This document shows, in pieces, positions 17,256-25,597 of a DNA stretch of 64,000 bases. The translations under genes and the position numbers were made by a program. Each line of letters begins with the position of its first letter. Within the stretch, counting starts at the first letter, position 1. Source of the DNA: Holophagales bacterium (GTDB taxonomy: Bacteria > Acidobacteriota > Thermoanaerobaculia > Multivoradales > Multivoraceae); NCBI GenBank assembly GCA_009845425.1, contig VXZQ01000012.1, forward strand, positions 62,001 to 126,000, in the 5' to 3' direction. The notes below the pieces were generated by a model. It was not told the DNA's origin. It worked only from the letters and a program-made list of their open reading frames with translations, and did no database searches.

Positions 17256-18845
17256 ATGGCCAGCGGTTCCCCGATCCGTTCTCGGCTCCCCCTGGCAGCG
17301 GTTCTCGGCCTCATGGCGATCGGATCGGGCGGCGCCGGCGCTCAGGTCTCGCGCCTGTCCGAGATCGAGTTGCCCGATGGCTTCTCGATCACGTTCTTTG
17401 CCGAGAACGTGACGGGCGCGCGGTCGCTCGCGCAGAGCCCCGGCGGCACCGTCTTCGTCGGCACGCGGCAGGCGGGCCTGATTCACGCGCTGGTCGACTC
17501 GGACGGCGACGGCGCCGCGGACGAGCGGTACCAGATCGCATCGGGCCTGAACTCGCCGAACGGCGTGGCCTTCCGCAACGCAAGTCTCTACGTGGCCGAG
17601 ATCAGCCGGATTCTCCGGTACGACGGGATCGAGAACCGGTTGGACTCGCCTCCGCAGCCATTCGTGGTCACGGACAGGCTTCCGACCGATACCCACCACG
17701 GCTGGAAGTTCATTCGCTTCGGGCCGGACGGCCGGCTCTACGTACCGGTGGGCGCGCCGTGCAACATCTGCAACGAGGCCGACCCGTACAACGCGATCCT
17801 GCGGATGGCCGCCGACGGCAGCTACCAGATCGTGGCTCGGGGCGTCAGGAACACTGTCGGCTTCGACTGGCATCCCGTAACGCGACGGCTGTGGTTCACG
17901 GACAACGGCCGCGACTGGCTGGGCGACAACAGTCCACCGGACGAGTTGAACGTGCTGACGTCGAACGGCCAGCACTTCGGTTACCCCTTCTGCCACGGTC
18001 GAGAGGTCTCCGATCCGGAGTTCGGAGCGCTCCGTTCCTGCTCCGAGTTCCGCCCTCCGGTCCAGGAGCTCGGACCGCACGTGGCGGCCCTGGGCATGCG
18101 CTTCTACACCGGCGAGATGTTTCCGGAGCGCTACCGCGGCCAGATCTTCATCGCCGAGCATGGCTCCTGGAACCGCACCGATCCGATCGGTTACCGCGTC
18201 ATGTTGGTTCGTCTGGGGGCGGGTGGACAGGCAGTCGGATACGAGGAGTTCGCCACGGGCTGGCTTCAGAACGGGACGGCCTGGGGCCGGCCGGTGGACG
18301 TGATGGTGCGCGAGGACGGTTCGCTGCTGGTCTCGGACGATCGGCGGGGAGCGGTCTACCGAATCGTTCATGAGTCCGGGGGCAGCCCTGAGCCGGATCC
18401 CGAACCGCCTCCACCGGACCCCGAGCCGGAACCTGATCCCGATCCGGAGCCGGATCCCGAACCGCCCCCGCCTCGATCGGACGGTCCCTGCGTGTCGAGC
18501 GCGGAGACCCTCTGCCTGCACGACGACCGCTTCGAGGTGCGAGTCGAGTGGTGGAGCGGCGACGGTGAGACGGGCTCGGCCCAGGTGGTTCAGGAAGCGA
18601 CGGACGACTCCGGTCTCTTCCGGTTCTTCGAGGCGGACAACTGGGAGATCCTGATCAAGGTGCTGAACGGCTGCGACACCAACGGTCACTACTGGGTGTA
18701 CGGCGCTTCGACGACGACGCTGGGCTACGTGATCCGCGTCACGGACACGGCGACGGGAGACGTCCGGGAGTACCGGAACGAGCCCGGGCGCCCGGCGCCC
18801 GCGATCACGGACGCCAGGGCGTTTCCCGACAGTTGCCGTCCATAG
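17256..18845 (+). CDS. Secreted glucose/sorbosone dehydrogenase-like six-blade propeller protein with C-terminal module
   Basis: 529 residues from the ATG at 17256 (AGGT 9 bases upstream). A signal peptide occupies residues 1-26. Residues 30-375 are a beta-propeller of the GSDH/PQQ sugar dehydrogenase family, with THHGWKFIRFGPDGRLYVP, GAPCNIC, GVRNTVGFDW, WFTDNGRD and HGSWNR blocks. A proline/aspartate/glutamate linker at about 376-408 leads to a separate domain from Cys412 onward (RFEVRVEWW, SGLFRFF, KVLNGC, VTDTATG). I recognise that module as recurring at the C-termini of secreted acidobacterial proteins, without a known function. The first part would bind PQQ and calcium and oxidise a sugar or aldehyde in the periplasm if active. 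It is the upstream member of a tandem pair. Confidence 0.87.
   Translation: MASGSPIRSRLPLAAVLGLMAIGSGGAGAQVSRLSEIELPDGFSITFFAENVTGARSLAQSPGGTVFVGTRQAGLIHALVDSDGDGAADERYQIASGLNSPNGVAFRNASLYVAEISRILRYDGIENRLDSPPQPFVVTDRLPTDTHHGWKFIRFGPDGRLYVPVGAPCNICNEADPYNAILRMAADGSYQIVARGVRNTVGFDWHPVTRRLWFTDNGRDWLGDNSPPDELNVLTSNGQHFGYPFCHGREVSDPEFGALRSCSEFRPPVQELGPHVAALGMRFYTGEMFPERYRGQIFIAEHGSWNRTDPIGYRVMLVRLGAGGQAVGYEEFATGWLQNGTAWGRPVDVMVREDGSLLVSDDRRGAVYRIVHESGGSPEPDPEPPPPDPEPEPDPDPEPDPEPPPPRSDGPCVSSAETLCLHDDRFEVRVEWWSGDGETGSAQVVQEATDDSGLFRFFEADNWEILIKVLNGCDTNGHYWVYGASTTTLGYVIRVTDTATGDVREYRNEPGRPAPAITDARAFPDSCRP
18386..18474 (+). repeat. Pro-Glu/Pro-Asp coding repeat (interdomain linker)
   Basis: Imperfect tandem GAGCCGGATCC-type units encode the PEPDPEPP linker between the propeller and the C-terminal module of the sugar-dehydrogenase-like protein. 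The repeat may expand or contract by slippage. Confidence 0.8.
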
Positions 18846-18932
18846 CGATACTCTCTGCCCGACCTTGTTCGCCTTCCGGCTCCCGGCGCCTCGCCTCGGG
18901 AGACCCAGTTCAACCACATCAGGATTCTCAGC

Positions 18933-20117
18933 ATGCTCCGTTCCCCGCTTCCCGCGCCGCGCCGGCGGCTCTCTTCACGCGACACAGTGCTTCGCTTCGG
19001 TACCTGCTTGCTTGCCGTGGCCTTCACGGCAGGGACCGTCTTCGCCGACGACGAACTCCGTCTGGACACGATCGAGCTGCCGGCCGGCTTCTCGATCGAC
19101 GTCTTCGCCGCGGAGATCGACGTCGCCCGCTCACTGGCCCAGAGCCCGTCCGGGACCGTCTTCGTCGGCACGGGGCGGAGGGGCGGCGGAGTCGTCCACG
19201 CCGTCGTCGATCGGGACGGTGACGGAAAGGCCGACGACCGCTATCGCATCGGCTCCGACCTGAACTGGCCGAACGGGGTCGCTTTCCACGACGGCGACCT
19301 CTACGTTGCGGAGATCAGCCGGGTGCTCCGTTTCGAAGGGATAGAAAACCGGCTCGATTCACCGCCCGCGCCGGTGGTGGTGACCGCCGACCTGCCGGAG
19401 GAGACTCATCACGGCTGGAAGTTCATCCGCTTCGGTCCCGACGGGCGGCTCTACGTGCCGGTGGGCGCCCCGTGCAACATTTGCGACGAAGGCGATCCCT
19501 TCGCCACGATCCTGCGGCTGGACGACAGCGGTGCGTACGAAGTCGTTGCCCGCGGCGTGCGCAACACGGTCGGATTCGACTGGCGCCCGGGCACCAGCGA
19601 ACTGTGGTTCACCGACAACGGCCGCGACATGATGGGCGACGACATTCCGCCCGACGAGCTGAACGTGCTGACGGAGGACGGCCAGCATTTCGGCTACCCG
19701 TACTGCCACGGCCGGGACATCCCGGACCCCGAGTTCGGCGACCAGCGGCCGTGCAGTGAACTCGTGCCGCCGGCCCTGGACCTCGGCCCCCACGTCGCGG
19801 CGGTGGGAATGCGTTTCTACCAGGGCACGGCCTTTCCCGAGCGCTACCGCGGGCAGATCTTCATCGCCGAGCACGGTTCCTGGAACCGCAGCAACAAGAT
19901 CGGCTACCGGGTCATGGTGGTTCACGTCGACCGGGAAGGCCGGGCCACGGAGTACGAGGAGTTCGCCACCGGTTGGCTCCAGGGCGAGGACTCGTGGGGG
20001 CGGCCGGTCGACGTGATGGAGCGGGCCGATGGGTCGCTCCTCGTGTCGGACGACCTGCGAGGGGTGGTCTACCGCATCGTCCATGACGGCGCCGCGTCGG
20101 CGGCCGCCGGAGAGTAG
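18933..20117 (+). CDS. Secreted glucose/sorbosone dehydrogenase-like propeller protein (tandem paralogue)
   Basis: 394 residues, with a signal peptide at about 1-38 (FGTCLLAVAFTAGTVFA). It is closely related to the preceding protein over the whole propeller: blocks such as GWKFIRFGPDGRLYVPVGAP, NICxExDP, RGVRNTVGFDW, ELWFTDNGRD, HFGYPxCHGR and EHGSWNR are shared almost unchanged. It stops right after the propeller (YRIVHDG) and has neither the Pro-rich linker nor the C-terminal module. The two genes therefore look like a duplication followed by gain or loss of the accessory domain. The predicted activity is PQQ-dependent oxidation of a sugar or aldehyde in the periplasm. It lies 87 bases after its paralogue and only 4 bases before the aminotransferase, so all three may be one operon. 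Confidence 0.87.
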   Translation: MLRSPLPAPRRRLSSRDTVLRFGTCLLAVAFTAGTVFADDELRLDTIELPAGFSIDVFAAEIDVARSLAQSPSGTVFVGTGRRGGGVVHAVVDRDGDGKADDRYRIGSDLNWPNGVAFHDGDLYVAEISRVLRFEGIENRLDSPPAPVVVTADLPEETHHGWKFIRFGPDGRLYVPVGAPCNICDEGDPFATILRLDDSGAYEVVARGVRNTVGFDWRPGTSELWFTDNGRDMMGDDIPPDELNVLTEDGQHFGYPYCHGRDIPDPEFGDQRPCSELVPPALDLGPHVAAVGMRFYQGTAFPERYRGQIFIAEHGSWNRSNKIGYRVMVVHVDREGRATEYEEFATGWLQGEDSWGRPVDVMERADGSLLVSDDLRGVVYRIVHDGAASAAAGE

Positions 20118-20121
20118 GGGC

Positions 20122-21381
20122 GTGCCGGCGATCGATCCGGCCATAGTCGAAGCGGCGCGAGGTCGGTACGACGCCGCCCGTGCGGCGGGTCTCAGCCTCG
20201 ACATGACCCGCGGCAAGCCGTCGCCGGAGCAGCTCGCCCGGTCCCATGGGCTCCTGCGGGCCGTTGACCGTGAGGACGACCGGGCCGGCGACGGCACGGA
20301 CTGCCGCAACTACGGCGGCGACCCGCGCGGCCTGCCGGAGATGCGGGCGATCTTCAGCGAGATCCTCGAGGTCGATCGGGACCTGGTCTTCGTCGGCGGC
20401 AACGCGAGCCTGCAGTGGATGCACGACCTTGTCGTGCAGGCGATGCTGGTCGGCGTGCCGGGCGGCGATCCCTGGGGCGGGCCGAGGCGCTCGACGCCGG
20501 TGAAGTTCCTCTGCCCCTGTCCCGGCTACGACCGTCACTTCTCCGTGCTGGAGCGCTACGGCATCGAGATGCTGCCGATCGGGATGGGTGACGATGGCCC
20601 GGACGTCGACGAGATCGCGCGTCTTGCCGGCGAGGACCGGAACGTCAAGGGGATGTTCTGCGTGCCCCGCTACAGCAATCCAACCGGCATTACCTACTCG
20701 GACGACGTGGTCGAGGCGATCGCCGCGATGCCGGCCGCGGCTCCCGACTTCCGCGTCATCTGGGACGACGCCTACGCCTTGCACGCCTTCGAGGGGGAGC
20801 CGGATCGGCTGGCCAATCTGTACGACCGTTGCGTCGCTCATGGCCACGAGGACCGACCGTTCATCGTCACCTCGTTCTCGAAGGTCACCTTCGGCGGCGC
20901 CGGTCTGGCCGCGGTGGCCGCGAGCCCCAGGAACGGCGACTGGATCCGGAGCTTCCGTTCGATCCAGACGATCGGACCGAACAAGCTGAACCAGCTCGCT
21001 CACGCCCGCTTCTTCGACGGCAGCCTCGCGAGTGTCCGGGAGCACATGCGAGGGCACGCGAAACTGATCCGGCCGAAGTTCGAAACCGTACTGCGCGTTC
21101 TCGACGAATCGCTGGAGGGCCTCGGCGTCGCGACCTGGAGCCGCCCCCGGGGCGGCTACTTTGTGAGCCTGGACACGGAGCCCGGCTGCGCGCGGGCCGT
21201 GGTCGAGATGGCGGGCCGGGCGGGGGTCAAGCTGACGCCGGCGGGCGCTACGTTCCCGTACGGCATCGATCCGCAGGACCGGAACATCCGCATCGCGCCC
21301 ACGCTGCCGGGCCTCCCCGAGATCGAGACGGCGACCCGGCTGCTCGCGGACTGCATCGTTCTCGTCAGCGCCGGCGAGTAG
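20122..21381 (+). CDS. Aspartate aminotransferase, PF12897 (type Ic / MocR-like) class
   Basis: 419 residues from the GTG at 20122, 4 bases after the upstream stop, with GGAG about 10 bases before it; upstream in-frame starts lie inside the previous gene. The fold-type I PLP motifs are present: LDMTRGKPSPEQL near the N-terminus, NYGGDPRGLPEMR, GNASLQWMHDLV, CPCPGYDRHF, PRYSNPTGITY and the lysine-bearing SFSKVTFGGAG. This pattern is that of the PF12897 subgroup typified by corynebacterial AspT, which makes aspartate from oxaloacetate and glutamate, rather than the common AspC type. It is cytoplasmic. No adjacent amino-acid biosynthesis gene supports a more specific assignment. Confidence 0.9.
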   Translation: MPAIDPAIVEAARGRYDAARAAGLSLDMTRGKPSPEQLARSHGLLRAVDREDDRAGDGTDCRNYGGDPRGLPEMRAIFSEILEVDRDLVFVGGNASLQWMHDLVVQAMLVGVPGGDPWGGPRRSTPVKFLCPCPGYDRHFSVLERYGIEMLPIGMGDDGPDVDEIARLAGEDRNVKGMFCVPRYSNPTGITYSDDVVEAIAAMPAAAPDFRVIWDDAYALHAFEGEPDRLANLYDRCVAHGHEDRPFIVTSFSKVTFGGAGLAAVAASPRNGDWIRSFRSIQTIGPNKLNQLAHARFFDGSLASVREHMRGHAKLIRPKFETVLRVLDESLEGLGVATWSRPRGGYFVSLDTEPGCARAVVEMAGRAGVKLTPAGATFPYGIDPQDRNIRIAPTLPGLPEIETATRLLADCIVLVSAGE

Positions 21382-21393
21382 CGGCGCGAGCGG

Positions 21394-22734
21394 CTAGTCG
21401 ATGTAGCCGAGGCTCTTCAACTGGCGGACGTCCTCCTCGCTGAGGACGGTCCCGCTCTTCGCCTCGTACTTCGGCAGGTCCCGATACCAGTTCACGAGAC
21501 GCCGGCCGAGCGGCGGCACGAGGTCGACCGGCGGCGCGGGCAGCGGCCGCTCCTCCTGCGGGTCGACGGTGAGATCGAAGTAGACGGTCTGCCGTTTCGA
21601 GAAATCGTGGAGGACCTTGGCACCGTCCAGCTCCATGCTGATCTGCAGCGGGTCTTCGTAGGGCGCGTTGCGGCGCGACCTCGCCATCAAGGCGCTGTGC
21701 TTGTCGCCGATGACGTAGCGAGGGCGCGCCTCACCGGGCGGCTCGTCGCCGATGGGAACCAGGCTCCGTCCCGTGACGTCCGCGGGGGCTTCGAGTTCGA
21801 GCAGGTCGAGCAGGGTCGGCAGCACGTCCACTACGCCGACCGCGGTGCCTACTCGCCGGCCCTCGGGAATCCCCGGGCCCGCGAGGATCATCGGGATGCG
21901 CGCATTGGGCCAGTGGACGTTCTTGCCGTGTCCCCAGTAGCCGTGCTCGCCCATGCTCTCGCCGTGGTCGCTCAGGAACAGGGTGTAGCGGGGACCGGTG
22001 AGAAGCTCGTCGATCGCTTCGGACAGTCTGCCGAGCCAGTGGTCGACGTAGTTCACCTCCGACTGGTAGCGCCAGCGCCGTTGCCAGCCACTGCCGCGCT
22101 GCTCGCGGGGCGGCCGCGGCGGCGTGAAGCCCGTCCGTTCCAGGTAGGGGCTGTGTGGATCGGAGAAGTGGACCCAGAGAAAGAGGGGACGTCCGCTCCG
22201 GTCCTCGTCACCGGCCCGCCTTCGCAGCCAACGCTCCGCCGTCCTTGCCACGTCGTCGGCATGGCGCTCCATTACGCCCACCGCATTCCGCGCTTCGGTG
22301 AAGTCCTCGTCGTAGTGGTCGAAACCGCGGTTCAGACCGACGAGGTCGGAGCGCAGCGTCCAGTTCGAGATGAAGGCGGCGGCTTCGTAGCCTGCCTCGC
22401 CCAGAATCTCGGCCAGGACGGGGATGTCGCCTCGCATTCGCTGGGCGTTTCGCCTCGCCCCGTGGGTCGGCGGGTAGAGGGAGGTGAAGACCGAGGCGAA
22501 GGCCGGGCCCGTCTTGCCGATCGTCGTGTGCGCGTCCTCGAACAGCACGCCCCCGGCGGCGAGGGCGTCGATCGTCGGCGTCGTGGCGGTCTCGCCGCCA
22601 TATGCCCCCAGCGCGTCCGCGCGCAGGGTGTCCACGGAGAGCAGGACAAAGTGCGGCTCGGCCGCGGGCAGCGGCGTGCAGATCGCGGCCGCCAGCGCGG
22701 TGGTGAGGAGGAGGCGTCGTCCGGCGACGGTCAC
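21394..22734 (-). CDS. Sulfatase-fold (alkaline phosphatase superfamily) secreted hydrolase, Thr at nucleophile position
   Basis: 446 residues from the GTG at 22734, which overlaps the upstream nucleotidyltransferase stop (GTGA). A signal peptide covers residues 1-25. The metal site begins LLSVDTLRADALGAYG (Asp35), and later ligands are in FLSDHGESMGEHGYWGHGKN. At the place of the sulfatase C/S-x-P-S/A-R signature the sequence reads KTGPAFASVFTSLYP, so a Thr (about residue 75) replaces the Cys/Ser that becomes formylglycine and the Arg is lost. That suggests a phosphoester or phosphonate-type hydrolase or a phosphotransferase rather than a true sulfatase. The C-terminus ends in QLKSLGYID, a tail I recognise from acidobacterial members. 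It acts in the periplasm; the substrate is unknown. Confidence 0.85.
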   Translation of the reverse strand: MTVAGRRLLLTTALAAAICTPLPAAEPHFVLLSVDTLRADALGAYGGETATTPTIDALAAGGVLFEDAHTTIGKTGPAFASVFTSLYPPTHGARRNAQRMRGDIPVLAEILGEAGYEAAAFISNWTLRSDLVGLNRGFDHYDEDFTEARNAVGVMERHADDVARTAERWLRRRAGDEDRSGRPLFLWVHFSDPHSPYLERTGFTPPRPPREQRGSGWQRRWRYQSEVNYVDHWLGRLSEAIDELLTGPRYTLFLSDHGESMGEHGYWGHGKNVHWPNARIPMILAGPGIPEGRRVGTAVGVVDVLPTLLDLLELEAPADVTGRSLVPIGDEPPGEARPRYVIGDKHSALMARSRRNAPYEDPLQISMELDGAKVLHDFSKRQTVYFDLTVDPQEERPLPAPPVDLVPPLGRRLVNWYRDLPKYEAKSGTVLSEEDVRQLKSLGYID

Positions 22735-23666
22735 GCCGAGACGGCCCCGAAGGCGATCGCCTCTTCCTGTGTATCGATGTCCCGGGCCAGGGACATCGCG
22801 TCGACGACGGGCATCCGGACCTTCCGATCGGGATGCCTGCGGCGGTGGCGTCGCTTGATGAACATGCGGCGCAGTGCCAGTTCCAGTTCGGACTGCTGGA
22901 TGACCTTCTCCTTGAGGCGCCGTGCCGCGCGCGTGCCCGATAGCAGGGTGTCCCAGGTAAACGTCGGCAGCCGGAGATTCAGGAGGTGGATGAAGTCCTG
23001 AACGAGCATGATCCAGAGGAGGCGTCGTGCCATGTAGGCGTTGCGGTAGAGGATCGGCCGGTTGCGTGTCCGGTAGCCGAGGTCCATCAGCCGGTAGATG
23101 AACTTCCAGCGGAGCGCCGCGGAGTCGAACATCGCCAGGTGACCGGGCAGTACCGGGACGGGCTCGGAAGACCCCTCGGGCTTGACGTGGTACTGCGGCT
23201 TCCACCCTGATTCACCAAGCCGTTCGGGGTCGCGCGGCGCCCGGATCATCGGGAAAAAGAAGTCCAGGGGGCTGTGGCTCCAGAAGTCGCGGACCACCGT
23301 CTTCATCTCGGCGGGGTCGGGAACGATGTCGCACGTGACGATCGCCAGTGGTCCGTCACCGTGCTGCCGGCGGGCCGTCTCGACGCCGACCTGGATGTTG
23401 CGGCCGAAGCCGCCGTCGGTGTCGACGGAGATCCCGTCTGGCAGGGACCGGTAGGCGTGACCGGGTCCGGCGACGTAGATCGGGTCGAAGGCTTCGACCT
23501 GGCGGATCCGCTCGATGACCACCTCGATCAGCCGCCTGCCCCCGATCTTCACGTCCACGCCCTTGATGCCGTCGAGCGGGTGCTTGGAACGTCCTCCCGG
23601 GGGCATGTAGGCGGGCCTGCGGTCGCTGCCTCCCAGGATGACGAGTGGTACGGATTTGTAGGCCAT
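22731..23666 (-). CDS. MobA-like nucleotidyltransferase family protein
   Basis: 311 residues with the Rossmann-like start of NTP transferases (VPLVILGGSDRRPAYMPPGGRSKHPLDG), in which the G-G-S/R...K signature is partly changed. DGGFGRNIQVGVETARR and the Asp of VTCDIVPD follow and could bind the metal-nucleotide. The C-terminal third is helical and very basic (KRRHRRRHPDRK). The likely chemistry is transfer of a nucleotidyl group to a sugar phosphate, alcohol phosphate or cofactor, but the acceptor is unknown. It heads a two-gene unit with the sulfatase-fold hydrolase through a GTGA overlap. TTGGGT and TACAAT, spaced 17 bases apart, form a plausible promoter 36 bases upstream. Confidence 0.75.
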   Translation of the reverse strand: MAYKSVPLVILGGSDRRPAYMPPGGRSKHPLDGIKGVDVKIGGRRLIEVVIERIRQVEAFDPIYVAGPGHAYRSLPDGISVDTDGGFGRNIQVGVETARRQHGDGPLAIVTCDIVPDPAEMKTVVRDFWSHSPLDFFFPMIRAPRDPERLGESGWKPQYHVKPEGSSEPVPVLPGHLAMFDSAALRWKFIYRLMDLGYRTRNRPILYRNAYMARRLLWIMLVQDFIHLLNLRLPTFTWDTLLSGTRAARRLKEKVIQQSELELALRRMFIKRRHRRRHPDRKVRMPVVDAMSLARDIDTQEEAIAFGAVSA

Positions 23667-23702
23667 CGGTCGTCTGTCCGGTTCTCTCGTCGGGACGGTC
23701 CG

Positions 23703-23731
23703 ATTGTACGCCGGGGACTTCCGACACCCAA
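23703..23731 (-). promoter_or_regulatory. Predicted promoter for nucleotidyltransferase/hydrolase unit
   Basis: On the minus strand TTGGGT (23731-23726) and TACAAT (23708-23703) are separated by 17 bases, about 36 bases upstream of the ATG at 23666, in the 144-base divergent spacer shared with RNase D. Confidence 0.5.
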
Positions 23732-23810
23732 GACTCCATGTGAGCGCCCCCTGCGGGCGCTAGCATCCGGCCGACGACGGTCCTCGCCTGGGTCGCCGCC
23801 TGCCTGTTCA

Positions 23811-24950
23811 ATGACCCTCCCTCCGCCGCCGCCCCCCGAGGTCGTGGACCGCGACGATCGACTCGCCGGTCTCGCCGAACGCTGGCTGCGCGAGCCGGCC
23901 GTTGGCCTGGACACGGAGTTCGTGCGGGAGCGGACGTTCTTCGCGCGGCTTGGCCTGATTCAGGTGGCGGATTCGGAAGGCTGCTACCTGGTCGACATGG
24001 TCTCGATCAGGGATCGAGAACCGCTGGTTGCCGTCGTCGAGGCGCCGGGGGTGACGAAGGTGTTCCATTCGCCGAGTGAGGATCTGGAGATCTTCCACAA
24101 CGCTCTCGGGTGCGCTCCGGTACCGCTGTTCGACTGCCAGGTCGCCGCCACCCTCTGCGGCCTGGGGGGGTCGCTGGGCTACGTCCACCTGGTTTCGCGG
24201 CTCTTCGATGTCGAGCTGGGCAAGGGCGTGCAGCGGTCTAACTGGTTGCGCCGGCCGCTCAGCGAGGAGCAGGTGCGGTACGCAGGTCTCGATGTGGCCT
24301 ACCTCTTGCCTGCCCACGAGCGGTTGCAGGCGCGGCTGCGTGACCTCGCTCGGGAGGCCTGGGCAGAGGAGGAGTTCGACCGGCTGTTGCGGAACGCCGA
24401 AGCCCGCCTGGACCCGTCCTGGTCTTACAACCGGCTGCGGCGACCGGGATTGTCCAGACGTCAACTGGCCGCGCTCCAGGCCGTCTGCGAGTGGCGCGAA
24501 GCCCGGGCCCGTCGGCGGGACGTGCCCCGGGGTTTCGTGCTGAAGGACGAAACCCTGGTCGACGTGGCGCGACGCCTGCCACGCACATCGGAGGATCTTG
24601 CCCCGGTCAAGAGCCTGGGGCCGCGGCAGGCGCGGCGGCACGGGCCAAAGCTGCTCGACCTGGTGCGAGGCGCCCGCTCGCTGCCGGAGGATCGGCTCCC
24701 CGACCGTCTGGACCGCTCCGGCAGACGATCGTCCAGCGGTCTGTCGGAGGGACTGCGGAAGCTGGTGGCGGGAGTCGCCGCCGAGCTCGACGTTCCGGCC
24801 GAGTTCCTCGTCCCAAGGAGGACTCTCGAGGCCTGGGCGGCGCGGAGTCTCGAGCGGGGTGCGTGGATATGGCCGGCGGAGACCGAAGGCTGGCGCCGCT
24901 CGGTACTCCAGCCGGAGGTTGAACGTTCCGGTTTACTCGAGTCCCGGTAG
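23811..24950 (+). CDS. rnd: Ribonuclease D
   Basis: 379 residues; 3'-5' exoribonuclease that trims tRNA and other stable RNA precursors. The DEDD exonuclease motifs are visible: Exo I GLDTEFVRERTFF (Asp34, Glu36), Exo II HSPSEDLEIFH (Asp91) and Exo III YAGLDVAYLLP with the last Asp. The HRDC domain occupies about residues 200-285 and is followed by a second HRDC-like helical segment, as in the E. coli enzyme. The ATG at 23811 was chosen because the protein begins just before the family's conserved region. A TAGCAT hexamer at 23761-23766 could be its -10 box. The next gene starts 11 bases after its stop. Confidence 0.93.
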   Translation: MTLPPPPPPEVVDRDDRLAGLAERWLREPAVGLDTEFVRERTFFARLGLIQVADSEGCYLVDMVSIRDREPLVAVVEAPGVTKVFHSPSEDLEIFHNALGCAPVPLFDCQVAATLCGLGGSLGYVHLVSRLFDVELGKGVQRSNWLRRPLSEEQVRYAGLDVAYLLPAHERLQARLRDLAREAWAEEEFDRLLRNAEARLDPSWSYNRLRRPGLSRRQLAALQAVCEWREARARRRDVPRGFVLKDETLVDVARRLPRTSEDLAPVKSLGPRQARRHGPKLLDLVRGARSLPEDRLPDRLDRSGRRSSSGLSEGLRKLVAGVAAELDVPAEFLVPRRTLEAWAARSLERGAWIWPAETEGWRRSVLQPEVERSGLLESR

Positions 24951-24961
24951 AGTCCGCCGCC

Positions 24962-25597
24962 GTGAAGGAGGTGCTGGCGCAGGCGCATGACATCGGCGAC
25001 CTGTACGGCCTGTTTGGCCGGCGGGCTCCCGAAGCCGTGGTCGTACCGCGGGCTGCCGTGCCGCAACCCCAGCGGGCTTTGCTGGATCACGAAGATCACA
25101 TGACCGTGACCCTGGAGGCCCACCACGGCGGCGTGGTCGACGTCGACGTCCTGGACCGCGTGGCGTACGACGGACGCTACGCGCGGAGAATCCTCCTGCG
25201 GTGTGCTACAGGCCCTGGGCGAGGACCGTCATCGAGACCGGCCGCGGTCGTCATGTTCGGCATCGTGCTGATCGACTTTCGGTTCACGACCGAAGCAGCC
25301 CGGCGCGAAGTCCTCAGCGAAGCGACGCCGCTCGGCCATGTGTTGATTCGCCACAGTCGTTTGCGGCGGATCAGCACCCACTGTCTGCTCGAGATTGAGC
25401 CGGACCGCGAGATGCGGCGCCACTTCGGTCTGGGTGACCGGGTGGACTGCAAGGGATCGCCGGTTCATGGCCGTCTCGCGACGATCTTCTGCGACGGGCG
25501 CCCCGCGGTCGAACTCCTGGAAGTGGTGCCCCCCGGCCAGGCCGCTCAGGCCCGTTCCACCGGAAACGCAATGAGCTCGTCGATGCTCCCGGCCTGA
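24962..25597 (+). CDS. Chorismate-lyase-like protein, DUF98 / Rv2949c type
   Basis: 211 residues. The middle region reads LLDHEDHMTVTLEAHHGGVVDV, then a YDGRYARRILL segment, VVMFGIVLIDFRFT, and ATPLGHVLIRHSRLRRIS. I recognise this as the DUF98 pattern of mycobacterial chorismate pyruvate-lyase Rv2949c, which makes 4-hydroxybenzoate from chorismate. The conserved PLG(H/R)(V/I)LI motif and the final ELLEVVPP are present. No ubiquinone or phenolic-lipid genes lie beside it, so the fate of the product is open. The start is GTG at 24962, 11 bases after the RNase D stop. Its 3' end overlaps the convergent epmA gene by 52 bases. Function is inferred from family pattern only. Confidence 0.65.
   Translation: MKEVLAQAHDIGDLYGLFGRRAPEAVVVPRAAVPQPQRALLDHEDHMTVTLEAHHGGVVDVDVLDRVAYDGRYARRILLRCATGPGRGPSSRPAAVVMFGIVLIDFRFTTEAARREVLSEATPLGHVLIRHSRLRRISTHCLLEIEPDREMRRHFGLGDRVDCKGSPVHGRLATIFCDGRPAVELLEVVPPGQAAQARSTGNAMSSSMLPA

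Noticed and set aside
18880..18902. Hairpin CTCCCG...CGGGAG as terminator between the two propeller genes
   Set aside because: The stem is only 6 bp with an 11-base loop and no T-run, so it is too weak to call in this GC-rich DNA.
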